Part shown: positions 7,689 through 8,489 of the stretch, one piece after another
How positions within the stretch are numbered: position 1 is the first letter of the stretch
How the letters are laid out: every line of letters begins with the position of its first letter
DNA from: Bacteroidales bacterium
GTDB lineage: Bacteria > Bacteroidota > Bacteroidia > Bacteroidales > Bacteroidaceae
Length of the DNA stretch: 8,489 nucleotides
Direction of reading: 5' to 3'
Assembly (NCBI GenBank): GCA_004558535.1
Contig: SFCP01000077.1
Span: 1-8,489, forward strand
Notes under the pieces: model-generated
The model's database searches: none
The model's input: only the letters and a program-made list of their open reading frames with translations
What the model was told of the DNA's origin: nothing
Position numbers and translations under genes: made by a program

Positions 7689-7726
7689 CGCAGGGCGACC
7701 CGCCACCGGGCCTGCCCTGCGTTTTT
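7689..7726 (+). terminator. Intrinsic transcription terminator after the nucleotidyltransferase gene
   Basis: CGCAGGGC (7689-7696) pairs perfectly with GCCCTGCG (7714-7721), directly followed by TTTTT (7722-7726). Inside the loop CCCG (7699-7702) pairs with CGGG (7707-7710), extending the fold. A GC-rich stem followed at once by a T-run is the standard Rho-independent form. It lies 75 bases downstream of the stop codon and likely ends that transcript. Confidence 0.85.
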
Positions 7727-7954
7727 ATGACAGAATGGCTGGCCCTGCGCCGGCAAGCATTTTCCATGGGAGGCAGGTCCTCGGTCTGTGCAGGGCGAAC
7801 AGCCCGCTCCTTCATGCCTCCATAAATCCATTTGCAGCTTCGAAGCGTTTCGGCAATGCGCTTTGTACCGAAATATTCACCGTATCGAGACGCCCAAGAC
7901 CATTATTTTTATTTATATTTTTCGAGTATCGGACAGCAGGTCGCGTGAGGGGTT

Positions 7955-7985
7955 GGTGTATAGTTTGCCGGGTAAACTATACACC
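7955..7985. repeat. Perfect 12-bp inverted repeat (REP-like palindrome)
   Basis: The left arm GGTGTATAGTTT (7955-7966) and right arm AAACTATACACC (7974-7985) are perfect reverse complements around a seven-base spacer GCCGGGT (7967-7973). Chance occurrence of such arms at this spacing is unlikely. No T-run follows, so it is not a terminator. It may be a copy of a dispersed intergenic palindrome or a binding site for a dimeric protein. Confidence 0.75.
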
Positions 7986-8020
7986 GTTATAGTTGTGAAT
8001 GTCAGCGAAGTAGGCGGCCG

Positions 8021-8034
8021 GGTGTATAGTTTGC
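8021..8034 (+). repeat. Second, partial copy of the 7955 repeat
   Basis: GGTGTATAGTTTGC repeats 7955-7968 base for base, 66 bases downstream. The seven-base spacer of the first element, GCCGGGT, also recurs at 8017-8023, overlapping the start of this copy. The right arm is not preserved; instead CCGGTAAATAAA follows at about 8045-8056, which resembles a degraded spacer plus right arm displaced by an A/T-rich insert. Confidence 0.65.
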
Positions 8035-8205
8035 ATAATTTTTCCCGGTAAATAAATACGTATATAGCGCACGTGTGTGCGAGGAAAATGACTTCACAAA
8101 AATGCCCTTCTGCGTTTCAGTAGTGCCGCCGCCGGACATTCCTCACCTTCTGCTGCAAGGTCGTACGGGCGTCGGATGGAGGCCTTTCTTTTGGCGGGAA
8201 ATGGA

Positions 8206-8241
8206 ATCTTTGTCGTTGATTTGATCTTTGTCGTTGATTTG
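8206..8241. repeat. Perfect back-to-back 18-bp tandem repeat
   Basis: ATCTTTGTCGTTGATTTG occurs at 8206-8223 and again, with no spacer and no mismatch, at 8224-8241. It ends 103 bases before the ATG of the GYF_2 gene, just upstream of an A-run and where a promoter would be expected. It could be a recent slippage duplication or a paired regulator-binding site. Confidence 0.8.
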
Positions 8242-8344
8242 TGAAAAAAATAAGGCATTTTCTGAACACTAATTCGTATATTAGCGGCGCGAAGTCGTAT
8301 GTGGCCGTACCTCCGAATTATTCACTTCAAAATATCCAAAGACT

Positions 8345-8489
8345 ATGCAGTATTATTTTCTGAACGAAAACAACCAAAGGGTGGGCCCGGTAGATGTATC
8401 CTCGTTCACCGTCTATGGTGTGAGGCCCGAAACCTACGTGTGGCGCGAAGGTCTGTCGTCGTGGGAGCGCGCCGGCTCCTTGCCCGAAC
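8345..8489 (+). CDS. GYF_2 (DUF4339) domain protein, 3'-truncated
   Basis: Forty-eight codons are visible before the window ends, so this frame falls below usual length cut-offs. The N-terminal sequence MQYYFLNENNQRVGPVD, followed by YVWREGLSSWERAGSLPE (about residues 31-48), has the GYF_2 pattern. That pattern is an aromatic pair at the start, a GPV turn, then VWxEGxxxWxxAGxxPE. In Bacteroidetes this domain often leads proteins that continue with membrane segments or other modules; none of that part is visible here. The ATG at 8345 starts the domain directly and is preceded by an A/T-rich leader, with no Shine-Dalgarno. The gene stands alone after a 730-base gap and is likely driven by its own promoter. 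GYF-type domains are thought to bind peptides, but the role here is unknown. Confidence 0.8.
   Translation, partial: MQYYFLNENNQRVGPVDVSSFTVYGVRPETYVWREGLSSWERAGSLPE

Larger units (their letters stand above)
7615..8344. other. 730-base intergenic region without a credible gene
   Basis: Two open frames of 85 and 87 codons (7735-7992 and 7788-8051) cross this stretch. They lack recognisable domains, run through the terminator-proximal sequence and the inverted repeats, and look like chance frames. Contents in order: two 3' hairpins ending in a terminator, a second set of terminator-arm-like sequences (7742-7749, 7789-7800), a self-complementary GCTTCGAAGC (7837-7846), and TTTCGG/CCGAAA arms (7848-7853 and 7868-7873). 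Then come an A/T-rich block (about 7900-7921), the 7955 and 8021 repeat elements, the 18-bp tandem repeat (8206-8241), and the leader of the GYF_2 gene. I see no tRNA or rRNA. A small RNA cannot be excluded. Confidence 0.6.

Noticed and set aside
6700..7815. 371-codon open frame on the minus strand over the nucleotidyltransferase and terminator
   Set aside because: It is antisense to a gene with clear catalytic motifs, crosses the terminator, and shows no domain.
7955..8034. Possible CRISPR array
   Set aside because: There are only one full and one partial copy, the unit is itself an inverted repeat with a short spacer, no further regular units follow, and no cas gene is visible.
7735..8051. 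Two overlapping 85- and 87-codon + strand frames in the long intergenic region
   Set aside because: They have no domains, start beyond a terminator without a promoter, and their C-terminal parts are just translations of the 7955 and 8021 repeats.
8068..8081. CGCAC/GTGCG small hairpin
   Set aside because: Five base pairs with a four-base loop and no T-run is within chance expectation.

Overview
The window looks like chromosomal DNA from a GC-rich member of the Bacteroidales (Prevotella/Paraprevotella/Bacteroides-like). Three things point that way: the PurM and prfA protein types and their order, the lack of Shine-Dalgarno sequences before the start codons (short A/T-rich stretches instead), and a TAnnTTTG-type -7 promoter element before the nucleotidyltransferase gene. 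All eight genes are on the + strand. Most are housekeeping genes, and I see no phage, transposase, CRISPR array, toxin-antitoxin or defence cassette.

Bases 2-4084 hold four closely spaced genes that are probably co-transcribed. They are purM (purine synthesis, 5' end cut off by the window), prfA (release factor 1), a small MerR-family regulator and radA (recombination and repair ATPase). A 136-base gap with a strong hairpin follows. Bases 4221-6510 hold a COG2509-type FAD-dependent oxidoreductase of unknown function. It is followed, 52 bases on, by a stand-alone HD-domain hydrolase whose motifs match the (p)ppGpp-hydrolase (MESH1/SpoT-HD) family. Bases 6703-7614 encode a sugar-phosphate nucleotidyltransferase with its own likely promoter and a strong intrinsic terminator.

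Bases 7615-8344 form a 730-base stretch without a credible gene, and this is the least ordinary part of the window. It contains tandem hairpins, a perfect 12-bp-arm inverted repeat with a partial second copy 66 bp away, and a perfect back-to-back 18-bp tandem repeat upstream of the last gene. That gene, from 8345 to the window edge, begins a GYF_2/DUF4339-domain protein and is cut off.

The genes do not form one pathway: nucleotide synthesis, translation termination, repair, a possible stress-nucleotide hydrolase and sugar activation sit side by side. I found no clear new multi-gene system. The best leads are the repeat element in the long intergenic region, the lone alarmone-hydrolase-like gene next to an uncharacterised flavoprotein, and the 18-bp tandem repeat before the GYF_2 gene.
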